This document shows, piece by piece, positions 37,533 through 49,996 of a stretch of DNA of 64,000 nt. Location of the stretch: contig NC_088301.1 in NCBI RefSeq assembly GCF_032854445.1, positions 746,001-810,000 on the forward strand, read 5' to 3'. Each line of letters begins with the position of its first letter. Within the stretch, counting starts at the first letter, position 1. Made by a program: the position numbers and the translations under genes. The notes under the pieces were generated by a model. The model did not search any database. It worked only from the letters and a program-made list of their open reading frames with translations, and had not been told where the DNA came from. This stretch comes from Liolophura sinensis (taxonomy: Eukaryota; Mollusca; Polyplacophora; Chitonida; Chitonidae).

Positions 37533-38326
37533 AAGTGGTGTTAGAAAAATAGCTGGTTAGTTCGATCCCAGCTGTCGCCCACATAGTAATACTCAAAAAT
37601 ATTTGCCTGTGTGTTTGAGTATAATTTTCGCATACCGAATTCAATGATGTATCAATGGGAACAAGACAATACACATGTGTCATGAAACCAACCATTCAAA
37701 TCGCTTGAAACCGTGGCGGTGATTGAGTATATGTGCAGAGGAATCATTGGTGGCGGTTAAGTTTATGGGCAGAGGAATCATTGGTGGCGGTTAAGTGTAT
37801 GTGCAGAGGAAACATTGGTGGCGGTTAAGTTTATGGGCAGAGGAAACATTGGTGGTGGTTAACTTTATGAGCAGAGGAAACATTGGTGGCGGTTAAGTTT
37901 ATGGGCAGAGGAATCATTGGTGGTGGTTAAGTTTATGGGCAGAGGAAACATTGGTGGTGGTTAACTTTATGAGCAGAGGAAACATTGGTGGCGGTTAAGT
38001 TTATGGGCAGAGGAATCATTGGTGGTGGTTAAGTTTATGTGCAGAGGAAACATTGGGGGTGGTTAAGTTTATGGGCGGAGGAAACATTGGTGGTGGTTAA
38101 CTTTATGAGCAGAGGAAACATTGGTGGCGGTTAACTTTATGGGCGACGACATCATTGGCAGTGATTAAGTTTATGGGCGGAGGAAACCTTGGTGGCGGTT
38201 AAGTTTATGGGCAGAGGAAACATTGGTGGCGGTTAACTTTATGGGCGAAGAAATCATTGGCGGCGGTTAAGTTTATGGGCGGAACAAACATTGAGGGTGG
38301 ATAAATTTATGGGCGGAGGTTAAGTT

Positions 38327-38385
38327 TATTTACTTATTTATTTATTTGATTGGTGTTTTACGCCGTACTCAAGAATATTTCACTG
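38327..38385 (-). mobile_element. Truncated SINE tail inside the 34-bp array, copy 1
   Basis: tttatttatttgattggtgt - tttacgccgtactcaagaat - atttcact is the reverse complement of the 3' end of the SINE family at 31232-31509. It passes directly into array sequence (gggcgtcggaaacattgacg). Confidence 0.9.
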
Positions 38386-38583
38386 GGCGTCGGAAACATT
38401 GACGGTAGTTAAGTTTATGGCTGGAGCAAACATTGGTGGCGGTTAAGTTTATTGGCAGAGGAAACATTGGTGGCGGGTAAGTTTATGGGCAGAGGAAACA
38501 TTGATTGTGGTTAAGTTTATGGGCGGAGGAAACATTGGGGGTGGTTAAGTTGATGGGCGGAGGAAACATTGGCGGAGGTTAAG

Positions 38584-38639
38584 TTTATTTATTTATTTAT
38601 TTGATTGGTGTTTTACGCCGTACTCAAGAATATTTCACT
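38584..38639 (-). mobile_element. Truncated SINE tail inside the 34-bp array, copy 2
   Basis: The same tail, ending at the same base and joined to the same gggcgtcggaaacattgacg array sequence as copy 1, 255 bp further on. Confidence 0.9.
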
Positions 38640-38840
38640 GGGCGTCGGAAACATTGACGGTGGTTAAGTTTATGGCTGGAGCAAACATTGGTGGCGGTTA
38701 ACTTTATTGGCAGAGGAAACATTTGTGGCGGGTAAGTTTATGGACAGAGGAAACATTGATTGTGGTTAAGTTTATGGGCGGAGGAAACATTGGCGGTGGT
38801 TAAGTTTATGGGCAGAGGAAACATTGGCGGAGGTTAAGTT

Positions 38841-39113
38841 TATTTATTTATTTATTTATTTGATTGGTGTTTTACGCTGTACTCAAGAATGTTTCACTTA
38901 TACAACGGCGGCCAGCATTATGGTGGGAGGAAACCGGGCATAGCCCGGGGGAAACCCACGGCCATCCGCAGGTTGCTGGAAAACCTTCCCACGTACGGCC
39001 GGAGAGGAAGCCAGCATGAGCTAGACTTGAACTCGCAGCGACCGCATTGGTTGGAGACTCCTGGGTCATTACGCTGCGCTAGCGCGCAAACCAACTGAGC
39101 CATGGAGGCCCCC
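38841..39113 (-). mobile_element. Full-length SINE inside the 34-bp array
   Basis: On the minus strand the head reads gggggcctccatggctcagt-tggtttgcgcgc (A box tggctcagttgg), with B-box-like gagttcaagtct, the body ccggccgtacgtgggaaggt, and the 3' domain ccataatgctggccgccg, then an (aaat)n tail. It belongs with the element at 31232-31509. Flanking gttaagttta (38833-38842) and gttaagtgta (39114-39123) could be the target-site duplication but are also part of the 34-bp unit. Open frames at 38872-39139 are spurious. Confidence 0.94.
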
Positions 39114-39492
39114 GTTAAGTGTATGGGTGGAGGAAACATTGACGATGGTTAAGTTTATGGGCGGAGGAAACATTGGTGGCGGTTAAGCTTATGGGCAGAG
39201 GAAACATTGGTGGCGGTTAAGTTTATTGGCGGAGTAAACATAGGTGGCGGTTAACTTTATGGGCGGAGCAAACATTGGTGGCGGTTAAGTTTTTGAGTGG
39301 AGGAAACATTGGTGGCGGTTAAGTTTATTGGCGGAGTAAACATAGGTGGCGGTTAAGTTTATGGGCGGAGTAAACATTGGTGGTGGTTAAGTTTATGGGC
39401 GGAGCAAACATTGGTGGCGGTTAAGTTTATGGGCGGAGGAAACATTGGTGGTGGTTAAGTTTATGGGCGGAGCAAACATTGGTGGAGGTTAA
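39114..39492. repeat. 34-bp minisatellite, right part
   Basis: The array resumes directly after the SINE and continues for about eleven monomers, here mostly with gggcggagcaaacattgg or gggcggaggaaacattgg variants. Confidence 0.95.
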
Positions 39493-41103
39493 GAGAAAAC
39501 CGGGGTAAACCACTCAATTTGACCAGGTTTTGTGGGTGGAGGAAACCCAGGAAAACCATTCACCTTGGTCAAGCTAGTTGGTCAGTGCCTAGAGCGTAGC
39601 GCCTTAGATGGCATGGTCAGCCATAGCTGAGTCACACCTGTAGTGTAGGCCTGTTCCAGTTTAGATTAAGCCGTGTACCGCCACGCTATGGTGAATGTCT
39701 GTTAAGCTTTTCCGGGTGTCGGTCTGCTTAGAATCCGAAGAGGGCTGTCACTATACAGTAGTATAAGTACATACCTACAGCCTATGCTAAACACAGAAAA
39801 CATGAACAAAACGTTTTACAAAAGACAGGGAGACCTATGGAGAATAAAAATCATTGAATTTATGGTTTTGTATTATTGCCATGAATTTCTTCACGTCGAA
39901 TGAAGTGTAGTTTAGTAGTTCAGAGACTGAGTGAACACATTTATAAATATCAATGTACACATAAAGCAAAGCTGCGAGCCAACCATGCTAGTTACCACAG
40001 TAGAAGGGTGTGGACAATGCTGCTAAAGCCTGGCCAGACTGACGGTGTCTGTGTCAGTAATGATGAAAGTCTACTATCCTGTTCTCAGTTATTTACAGAC
40101 ATGATTTTTTTCCGCTTTTTAGCGGAATTCCGCTTTTTCTTTGTTCAGTTTCGATTAATTTACCTGTTTTCCGCAGATTTTTCTAGCTTCCGGGGCCTAG
40201 GCGGCCCCTGGACCCCGGCATTTTTGGGCTATGATAGTAAATTTCAGCTATTTTCTTGGTTCACCACAATCATGTCTGTATTTAATAAAAGCAACGGACA
40301 CGTGGATACAATATAAATAAATGTGTCATACATCAAACTTGCGCGTGATATGCCGGATGTTATGTTCTCAGTGTGGGGGCATGTTCAGTACATTGCGTCA
40401 GGGTATAACCAGGAAGCCTTTACTGGCGAGTTGCACGCTGGCTCGATGATGGATTAGGTATTATATTCTTGCCTGTAGATCAGTGACATACATGGCACCT
40501 GGGTATTTGCTCTGAGATAGCAGTGGAGCGGCTGAGGTGTGGTGTAGTTGATGTTTTCTGAGTCTAAAGTTTATATGGCAGCTTCATCAAGGTCATGCAT
40601 GCAGGTTACTTCTTCCATCTATAATATTGGCTGTGGTAGCGTAAATTAACTATTCTCGAGTAGAAAACGAAATATATCAAAAGAATATAAAGACAAATTA
40701 CACTGAAACTGTTTTGGCACGAAAAGTTGTCACCAAGTCTACATATAGGCAAAGAAAGTTCGACAATATATGTTGTGCCTCACCGAAAACCAAAATACTA
40801 AGTTGTTCCTCTTAAATTTCTGATTTCCGGGTTAATTTTAAAGTCGTACAAATGTACAGAAATTAAACAAATTTCTGCTGGTTATAAAAAACTGTAATTA
40901 AAAGTGTATGTACATTGTACCAAATAGTCATGATTCTCAAAAGCCCATTAACAGTGTTAGCAGAGAATCAAAATGAACCAGGTAGATCATAGTTTTACAT
41001 CAGAGGGAGCCCTAAACGCATCTCTCCTCGGACGTTCTCTCCTCTCCCGCTTCATGGCACGCACAGCCCCCCTCACGGTTCACATGTTACACAAACAACG
41101 ATC
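39493..41103. other. Unique sequence, no supported gene
   Basis: A GC-rich imperfect palindrome (ccggggcctaggcggcccct-ggaccccgg) stands out at about 40190-40218 inside an open frame (39900-40316) that I do not recognise. No tandem array. Confidence 0.4.
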
Positions 41104-41190
41104 ATGGCCGAGGTGATCCCTGCCCAGCCGCTAAATTCTCCCGAGAACCTCCAGACGAACGTTCTGAACACGAGAGAGTTAGAGCCTTAG
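41104..41190 (+). CDS. Small ORF in good start context (weak)
   Basis: ATG at 41104 in a favourable context (acgatcATGGCC) opens 28 codons to a TAG, with a hydrophilic Asn/Glu/Pro-containing peptide. It lies in locally higher-GC sequence with pyrimidine-rich stretches. The length gives no statistical support; it could be an upstream ORF, a short exon or chance. Confidence 0.15.
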   Translation: MAEVIPAQPLNSPENLQTNVLNTRELEP

Positions 41191-41228
41191 GACCTATTTA
41201 CCACATAGCTCGGTGATTATTTATGTAT

Positions 41229-41492
41229 TTATTTCCAACGGTTGATCGAGTCGTTAAGGTTAAGCCATCGTAATCCGACTCGGCGGATTACCCGTAAAGC
41301 TGAGCGTAACGGAGTTACACAGAGACTTAGTAAATCAACCATCGCTGGTGACATTAACGGTCTAAGTACAGAGGCGTATATTAGACCAAACCCCAACTCC
41401 AATAACGTACACTGTACTGTTGGGACACATCCAGTAACCGCTAGCTTCTTCAAACCGACTCGCTTTCGCACAACAGCCATCGCCATTTTCAA
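41229..41492 (-). CDS. Unrecognised 87-codon ORF ending at a poly(A) signal
   Basis: On the minus strand a frame begins with Met-rich basic sequence (MKMAMAVVRKRVG) and has a hydrophobic middle (LELGFGLIYASVL). Its stop TAA overlaps AATAAA, a canonical polyadenylation signal, inside aaataaatacataaataa. An open frame exists on the other strand too (41242-41523). No family is recognised. The 3' AT-rich end could equally be the tail of an old retroposed sequence. Confidence 0.25.
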   Translation of the reverse strand: MKMAMAVVRKRVGLKKLAVTGCVPTVQCTLLELGFGLIYASVLRPLMSPAMVDLLSLCVTPLRSALRVIRRVGLRWLNLNDSINRWK

Positions 41493-41523
41493 AGCATGTA
41501 AGTGGACTACTTTCAGTCCTTAA

Positions 41524-43720
41524 AGGAGACGTCTTTGCAGTCCATCAACACGATAGTATTCGTTAAATGCTCGCAGACATCAGTTAAACAGCCTCTTTTC
41601 GAATCATTTAATTAAGATAATGATAGAAAGAATTCGGCGGGAAATTGTCAAATAGTCCTGAAGGATTCTCTAGAAATCAGTCCTCGCATCTATAACATAC
41701 AAGAACAAATAGGCCCTATATCCGGCCTGGTTAACCGGGCCTCAATAGAAACGTTAGCTTATCTTTACACAATTCCCATAAAAAACATTTTATAGCCGGA
41801 ATATCGCATAATAGTTACATGGAGACATATATGTCAGACTCTAAAAGGTGTTTAAGGATGATTGAGTGTTTTACAGTGTGGACACAACACTGTTCTTGTA
41901 TACATGTGAAAGCCAGGTCTTTATACCATATACTTTAACAAGAAAGTATATCATGTTCAGTCAGAGATATGGAAGCCGGTTTGGACAATATTTTCAAATT
42001 CGTTTTTCGTTAGTATTTCATCAGCTCCATGAGTGATCCCAGAATGAATCTCCAAATCATCAATTTGTAGCTGAATGATTCATATAAGACATGTTCACAT
42101 TTGGGACAAAGTACGTATTTACTCCAGAACAGACTATATCTTTACACCGGCAAGTTAAAATTTGCCTCAATACAACTGTTTTGTCCTTCGTTCCTAACTT
42201 GTATTTTTGTGCTAATGCATGTTAAATAAGTCACGTCAAAAATTCGACTATAAGCCTAAGTCAGTTTTACTGGGATATACAGGAATGGAAGAAACAAACA
42301 AATACAATCATCAATTACACCTGAGAAAACTGCACATCCATTTAAACAAACTTTGTATATTTTGTAAAATTATCCTGAGAAGTTTTGAATTCTAGGGTGG
42401 GCGTAACGGACAGTATTTATGTTGTTTGAATCAATGGCGTCGCACAAAAAAAAATCCATAAAGCTTTAAAGGCCTAGAAGATAGAAGTCAACACAGGGCA
42501 ATTCGTTCCGAGGACTCGGCCAATCATTAGCCTTGAAACTGTCACGTGATATTTTGGCTGCGACGTCACATCAGTGTGATCCTTGTTAGTGGGTTTCTCT
42601 CTGGTGGATAGACAGAAATCGGTGAAATAATCTGGGATTTTTGGGAAGTGTTGGAGCATTTTGTTCCAACTGGACAGTGACACATTTAAGTATATGTGGA
42701 ATTGAGAACGGCTACCCGTGTCACAATGCCTACACGACTCTTTAGTATCTATTACAGTGCATAAAGCCCACGGCAGAATATAGGCCTAAATACTCGAATC
42801 CATTTAATTGTGTTACAGAAAATATTATTTCTTGTATAAAATGGAAGTGCTTCACATTCCGTAAACAGTATTGTTTCTAATCACAATGACTTCATTATAC
42901 GTTGTCTTCTCCGGAATATATATAGGTTGTTCTTATTCTCATACAATACAGACTAAAGTTCAACCAGGAATAAAACGAAACTGCAGCGTACAGATTAGAG
43001 CGCTAGCATGAATCTTAGGCCGACACGAAATTGACCAGACGGTTTTACCTGCCTTCCATACACCTCACCTGTCCATAAAATCAGCGACGGTTTCTTTATC
43101 AGAAAATCTATATAGATTTCCTGTTCGGCCTAGATGTCACACCTAAATTGCAGCTGCAATAATTTTTATAAAATTGTTATGAATGCGATTGGATCTGGCA
43201 CGAAGTGTTCCTTTCAAAGCCGATGTATTCTGGTGATATCTTGAAATATAAACGATGCACTCTCTAACACATATTTTTGCTATTAACACATATCGACGAT
43301 AAAGTATATTTAGCGATCAATCCGTCAAGAATTCCTCTTCGTAAAAACACTTGACAACCCGTTATTAACTACACCCTGACATATTACATCGATATAAGCC
43401 AATACAGTGAATCCGTGATGCAAAAATTAATACTAGTAATAAAAAAAACTCGTTATATAATAAGATAATATCGTATACCGACCCGACAGATATTCACTCG
43501 TCCCCACTGAAACTCTACCAAGAGCATCGCAGTAAAATATGGCTGTCTGTCCTGCCAGTCTCTTGCCAAATGTGCTATATTCATTCTACCAGTGATATGG
43601 AAAAAAACACTACAGTGTTCATTAAATGGAGTGCTTTATAGTTGCAACCAAAGGTCAGCCCTTTTTCTAATCCTCACTCGAACAGACTCTAATATTGCAT
43701 ATACTATCCTTAGTGTTTTT
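41524..43720. other. Unique AT-rich sequence, no supported gene
   Basis: No array or dispersed element recognised. A minus open frame at 42474-42683 is hydrophilic but unrecognised. Confidence 0.45.
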
Positions 43721-45034
43721 TAGATGTCTATTTACGAAGCTGCTGTGCATGCTATAAAATTTCTTGTCTTAAGACACGATGTCTATTTAGGGAGCTGTGC
43801 ATGCCATAAAGTTTCTTACCCTACGACATGATGTCTATTTACGAAGCTGCTGTGCATGCTATAAAGTTTCTTATCCTACGACATGATGTCTATTTGGGGA
43901 GCTGTGTATGCTGTGAAGTTTCTTGCCCTACGACATGATGTCTATTTACGAAAGTGTTGTGCATGCTATAAAATTTCTTACCCTACGACATGATGTCTAT
44001 TTGAGGAGCTGTGCATGCTATAAAGTTTCTTACCCTACGACATGATGTCTATTTGGGGAGCTGTGCATGCTATAAAGTTTCTTATCTTACGACATGATGT
44101 CTATTTACGAAGCTGCTGTGCATGCTATAAAGTTTCTTACCCTACGACATGATGTCTATTTGGGGAGCTGTGCATGCCATAAAGTTTCTTACCCTACGAC
44201 ATGATGTCTATTTACGAAGCTGCTGTGCATGCTATAAAGTTTCTTATCCTACGACATGATGTCTATTTGGGGGGACTATGCATGGTATAACATCTTATAA
44301 AGTTTCTTACCCTACGACATGATGTCTATTTACGAAGCTGCTGTGCATGCTATAAAGTTTCTTACCCTACGACATGATGTCTATTTACGAAGCTGCTGTG
44401 CATGCTATAAAGTTTCTTACCCTACGACATGATGTCTATTTAGGGAGCTGTGCATGCTATAAAGTTTCTTACCCTACGACATGATGTCTATTTGGGAAGT
44501 TGTGGATGCTATAAAGTTTCTTATCTTACGACATGATGTCTATTTGGGGAGCTGTGCATGCTATAAAGTTTCTTGCCCTACGACATGATGTCTATTTGGG
44601 AAGCTGTGCATGCTATAAAGTTTCTTGCCCTACGACATGATGTCTATTTACGAAGCTGCTGTGCATGCTATAAAGTTTCTTACCCTACGACATGATGTCT
44701 ATTTGGGAAGCTGTGCATGCTATAAAGTTTCTTGCCCTACGACATGATGTCTATTTACGAAGCTGCTGTGCATGCTATAAAGTTTCTTGCCCTACGACAT
44801 GATGTCTATTTACGAAGCTGCTGTGCATGCTATAAAGTTTCTTACCCTACGACATGATGTCTATTTGGGGAGCTGGGTATGCTGTAAAGTTTCTTATCTT
44901 ACGACATGATGTCTATTTAGGGAGCTGTGCATGCTATAAAGTTCCTTACCCTACGACATGATGTCTATTTAGGGAGCTGTGCATGCTATAAAGTTTCTTA
45001 TCCTACGACTTGACGTCTATTTGGGGAGCTGTAC
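43721..45034. repeat. 55/52-bp minisatellite with two monomer types
   Basis: The long type is tataaagtttcttaccctac - gacatgatgtctatttacga - agctgctgtgcatgc (55 bp); the short type has tttggggagctgtgcatgc (52 bp). They are mixed in irregular order over about 24 copies. Confidence 0.96.
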
Positions 45035-45328
45035 CATAGACATTTATTACTTTGCGACGACGCCCATGCATTTAGGGAGCTGTGTTTGTTATAGACATTT
45101 TTTACACTGCGACGACGTCCATGCATTTAGTGAGCTGTGTTTGTAATAGACATTTATTACTTGCGACGACGTCCATGCATTTAGGGAGCTGTGTTTGTTA
45201 TAGACATTTATTACACTGCGACGACGTCCATGCATTTTGGGAGCTGTGTTTGTTATAGACATTTATTACATTGCGACGACGTCCATGCATTTAGGGAGCT
45301 GTGTATGCTACAGACATTTATGTGTATG
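45035..45328. repeat. Diverged daughter of the 55/52-bp array, 5 copies
   Basis: Units of about 55 bp with tagacatttattacactgcg - acgacgtccatgcatttagg - gagctgtgtttgtta follow without a gap. They share the tttagggagctgtg and the gacga/gtc blocks with the neighbouring array, so both probably come from one ancestral unit. Confidence 0.9.
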
Positions 45329-46032
45329 CTGTACCGACTATTACTTTCCCACATTACGTCCTAGATTAATCAAGGGAGTATGCAGTACACTGCAGTGTTA
45401 CCCATGTTTTAAAGTAGCCTACTGTGATACTTTGGGGAAGGCACTGATTAGACAATCCTGTGCGTTTGACGATTTGAAGAGTACCGTAGATGGGTACTAA
45501 TGTGAATCAATGCTTCGAGTTTTACGATTACCTGTAGCATTATTCTGATACACCGTCTTCTTTACGCCCTAATCTCCGCCCAAAAACATAAAATAAAAAA
45601 CATTGCAGTCCGCAATGTGTGTATTTAGGGTAACTTCTTGGCGTAGAATTAACAGGTATAATGACATGTTTCAACCCATTCTAGGGGTTGTTTTGCTAAA
45701 TTATCAATGTTAATGAAGCGTATTGTCATGAAGATTTATAATAGAATTCAAGGCTCAGAAAACTTACTACAATACCTAATATGTTGCCAGCTATAGCACT
45801 TACCACAACGTCCTTAATGCATCAGTTTTAATATCACTCAGTCTTTAGGTGTTCACAATCCACACGCGTGACCATTCAAATGTGAATGCATTAAATACTA
45901 TTGTTTTAAGAAAACATAAAGAAATTACTTTACATAACAATTCTATATGTGCAGCACGTAACTGCAAAAACACGTGAAAAACAATCACTCAATCTATCTC
46001 GTTTTCATAAGTACTGACACAAACACAATGCA
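45329..46032. other. Unique sequence, nothing recognised
   Basis: No gene or repeat seen; the open frame at 45237-45500 starts in the array. Confidence 0.5.
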
Positions 46033-46418
46033 CCCAGATGTACGCTGTCAACATAAGCATTACTTCACGCAGTATGGCCCCAGATGTACGCTGTCAACAT
46101 AAGCATTACATCACGCAGTATGGCCCCAGATGTACACTGTCAACATAAGCATTACTTCACGCAGTATGGCCCCAGATGTACGTTGTCAACTTAAGCATTA
46201 CTTCATACATTATGGCGCCAGATGTACACTGTCAACATAAGTATTACTTTACACAGTATCGCCCCAGATGTACACTGTCAACATAAGCATTACTTCACGC
46301 AGTATGGCCCCAGATGTACGTTGTCAACTTAAGCATTACTTCATACATTATGGCGCCAGATGTACACTGTTACGATAAGTACAATGTTACGATAAGTATA
46401 ACTTCACATAGTATGGAC
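46033..46418. repeat. 46-bp minisatellite, about 8 copies
   Basis: The unit is cagatgtacgctgtcaacat followed by aagcattacttcacgcagta and tggccc. A two-monomer block with cgttgtcaacttaagc and catacattatggcg is repeated at about 46165 and 46310. Confidence 0.94.
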
Positions 46419-47516
46419 TCAAGTTTTTATCATGACATGCAGCATGTGGATTTACGCTGTTAAGGTCAGTATTACTTTACGCAGTACGGTGATCTATCCC
46501 TCTCCATTGATCTACATTGATCCCCTCCCCAGCGTGTACGGATCAGTGGCTGTGTGAAGAGGTAGAGCATCGGTACCACCAGACGTCACGCGACATTAGA
46601 TGAGCAGGTTGCTCTAAGGCCTTTTAAATACATACCGGCCTACATGGAAGAGGCCAGAAACGTCTTGTTGAGAACGTCTGGAACGAAAAATGACAGTGGG
46701 AGGGTGTATCAACAATTCTGGGTTAGAGTTCAAATGGGTTTACAGTTGTATAACAACATACAAATGGTGAGAAAAGTGGCTCTCTGAATGGGATGTGACT
46801 GGGGAAACTTGTGTTGGATTGGTCGTCAGTGTATTGTAGGTAGGCCTATATGTTGAAGACAGAAAGGGGATACATGGGACCAAAAATGTTGAGCATAGAC
46901 GGTCTGAAAACAAGAGAAATACAGAAAATCTATAGAAATAAGCCTATACAAAGGGGCAACGGCTTCGAAACAAAGGCAGGGATGCACTGAGGAGTGCGAC
47001 AGAAAGCCAGAGATACCGAGTGACACTAGCGCTGTAAAACATGTTAAAGAGTAAGGTGCTATAAACGAACTGTACATGTCACTAGGACAGTTCTAGACTG
47101 ACACCAGAATGATATCATACAGTTTGAGAGCAGATGGTATGAAAACAGAACACATCGACACTAGATCTGTAATGGAGATCTATGGGCTGTGGAATGAGAT
47201 GACTGAACGGATAGAAAAAGATGCCAAGTCAATGGTATGAAAAGCGAGCTGGTGGTTGAAAGTACCTTCCTTCTAATGATCCATTATTGATTTCGACCGG
47301 CCATCAGTTTGTAATTCGTCCGTCGGCCGTCAGCAGGAGGCCCGTGGCCAGAATGGAGAAGTCTCTGCCGTCATTATTCAACTCCCTTACCGGATGTCTG
47401 TCAGCGTGTCACTGTAGCTTTTCAATTCGCTCTCATTCATTTAGTTCGTGATTTTTATCGCGCAACCCGGGATGAGAAGACAACTGGAGGGAAGCAGATC
47501 TGATGAGAACCACACC
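46419..47516. other. Unique sequence, no supported gene
   Basis: The last degenerate copy of the 46-bp unit may reach 46485. The minus open frame at 46826-47077 is unrecognised. Confidence 0.45.
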
Positions 47517-49996
47517 CGAACCCACGTAGTCGAGTGCGCAGATTTAGACACCTAACTTTTAAACTCATTTGTCAAATCTTACAGAAACCCAACACCATGC
47601 AGTCGAGTGGGCAGATTTAAACGCCTAACTTTTAAACTCATTTGTCATACCTTACAGAAACCCAACACCATGCAGTCGAGTGGGCAGATCAAGACGTCTA
47701 ACTTGTAAACTTATTTGTCAAACCTTACAGAAACCCCAACACCATGCAGTCGAGTGGCAGATCAAGACGTCTAACTTGTAAACTTATTTGTCATATCTTA
47801 CAGAAACCCAACACCATGCAGTCGAGTGGGCAGATCAAGACGTCTAACTTTTAAACTTATTTGTCATACCTTACAGAAACCCAACACCATGCAATCGAGT
47901 GGGCAGATCAAGATGTCTAACTTTTAAACTTATTTGTCATACCTTACAGAAACCCAACACTATGCAATCGAGTGGGCAGATCAAGACATTTAACTTTTCA
48001 ACTGATTGTTTTTATACCTAACAGAGACCCAACACCATGCAGTCGAGTGGGCAGATCAAGACGTCTAACTTTTAAACTTATTTGTCATATCTTACAGAAA
48101 CCCAACACCATGCAGTCGAGTGGGCAGATCAAGACGTCTAACTTGTAAACTTATTTGTCATATCTTGCAGAAACCCAACACCATGCAATCGAGTGGGCAG
48201 ATCAAGATGTCTAACTTTTAAACTTATTTGTCATACCTTACAGAAACCCAACACTATGCAGTCGAGTGGGCAGATCAAGATGTCTAACTTTTAAACTTAT
48301 TTGTCATACCTTACAGAAACCCAACACTATGCAGTCGAGTGGGCAGATCAAGATGTCTAACTTTTAAACTTATTTGTCATACCTTACAGAAACCCAACAC
48401 TATGCAATCGAGTGGGCAGATCAAGACGTCTAACTTTTAAACTTATTTGTCATACCTTACAGAAACCCAACACTATGCAGTCGAGTGGGCAGATCAAGAT
48501 GTCTAACTTTTAAACTTATTTGTCATACCTTACAGAAACCCAACACTATGCAATCGAGTGGGCAGATCAAGACGTCTAACTTTTACACTCATTTGTCATA
48601 TCTTACAGAAACCCAACACCATGCAATCGAGTGGGCAGATCAAGACATTTAACTTTTCAACTGATTGTTTTTATACCTAACAGAGACCCAACACCATGCA
48701 GTCGAGTGGGCAGATCAAGACGTCTAACTTTTAAACTCATTTGTCATATCTTACAGAAACCCAACACCATGCAGTCGAGTGGGCAGATCAAGACGTCTAA
48801 CTTTTAAACTCATTTGTCATACCTTTTAGAGATCCAACACCATGCAGTCGAGTGGGCAGATCAAGACGTCTAACTTTTAAACTCATTTGTCATATCTTAC
48901 AGAAACCCAACACCATGCAGTCGAGTGGGCAGATCAAGACGTCTAACTTTTAAACTTATTTGTCATACCTTACAGAAACCCAACACTATGCAGTCGAATG
49001 AGCAGATCAAGACGTCTAACTTTTAAACTCATTTGTCATACCTTACAGAAACCCAACACTATGCACTCGAGTGGGCAGATCAAGATGTCTAACTTTTAAA
49101 CTTATTTGTCATATCTTACAGAAACCCAACACCATGCAGTCGAGTGGGCAGATCAAGACGTCTAACTTTTAAACTCATTTGTCATACCTTACTGAGACCC
49201 AACACCATGCAGCCGAGTGGGCAGATCAAGACGTCTAACTTGTAAACTTATTTGTCATATCTTACAGAAACCCAACACCATGCAATCGAGTGGGCAGATC
49301 AAGACATTTAACTTTTCAACTGATTTTTTTTTATACCTAACAGAAACCCAACACCATGCAGTCGAGTGGGCAGATCAAGACGTCTAACTTTTAAACTTAT
49401 TTGTCATACCTTTCAGAGACCCAACACCATGCAGTCGAGTGGGCAGATCAAGACGTCTAACTTTTAAACTTATTTGTCATACCTTTCAGAGACCCAACAC
49501 CATGCAGTCGAGTGGGCAGATCAAGACGTCTAACTTTTACACTCATTTGTCACATCTTACAGAAACCCAACACTATGCAATCGAGTGGGCAGATCAAGAC
49601 ATTTAACTTTTCAACTGATTGTTTTCATACCTAACAGAGACCCAACACCATGCAGTCGAGTGAGCAGATCAAGAGGTCTAACTTGTAAACTTATTTGTCA
49701 TACCTTTCAGAAACACAACACTAGGCAGTCGAGTGGGCAGATCAAGACATTTAACTTTTCAACTGATTTTTTTATACCTAACAGAGACCCAACACCATGC
49801 AGTCGAGTGGGCAGATCTAGACGTCTAACTTTTAAACTCATTTATGACACCTTACAGAGAGCCAACACCATGTAGTCGAGTGCACAAATTTAGATGTCTA
49901 ACTTTTCAACATATTTGTTATACTGTATAAAACGTAACACTATGTCGTTGAATGCGCAGATTTAGACGTCTAACTTTTCAACTGATTTGTCTAACC
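47517..49996. repeat. 73-bp minisatellite, about 34 copies
   Basis: The unit runs aacttttaaacttatttgtc - ataccttacagaaacccaac - accatgcagtcgagtgggca - gatcaagacgtct. A clearly different monomer (gacatttaacttttcaactg - attgtttttatacctaacag) starts at 47985, 48644 and 49303, exactly 659 bp apart, and again at 49598 and 49746. Both ends of the array are diverged. Confidence 0.97.

Larger units (their letters stand above)
37713..38840. repeat. 34-bp minisatellite, left part, with SINE tails inside
   Basis: The unit is gttaagtttatgggcagagg followed by aaacattggtggcg. In the left portion three-monomer (102-bp) blocks recur. From about 38320 a longer unit of about 255 bp is repeated, each copy carrying a truncated SINE tail (listed separately). 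Confidence 0.96.

Noticed and set aside
39900-40316. 138-codon frame with Phe-rich stretch
   Set aside because: No recognised domain, low complexity in the middle, and no splice or promoter support.
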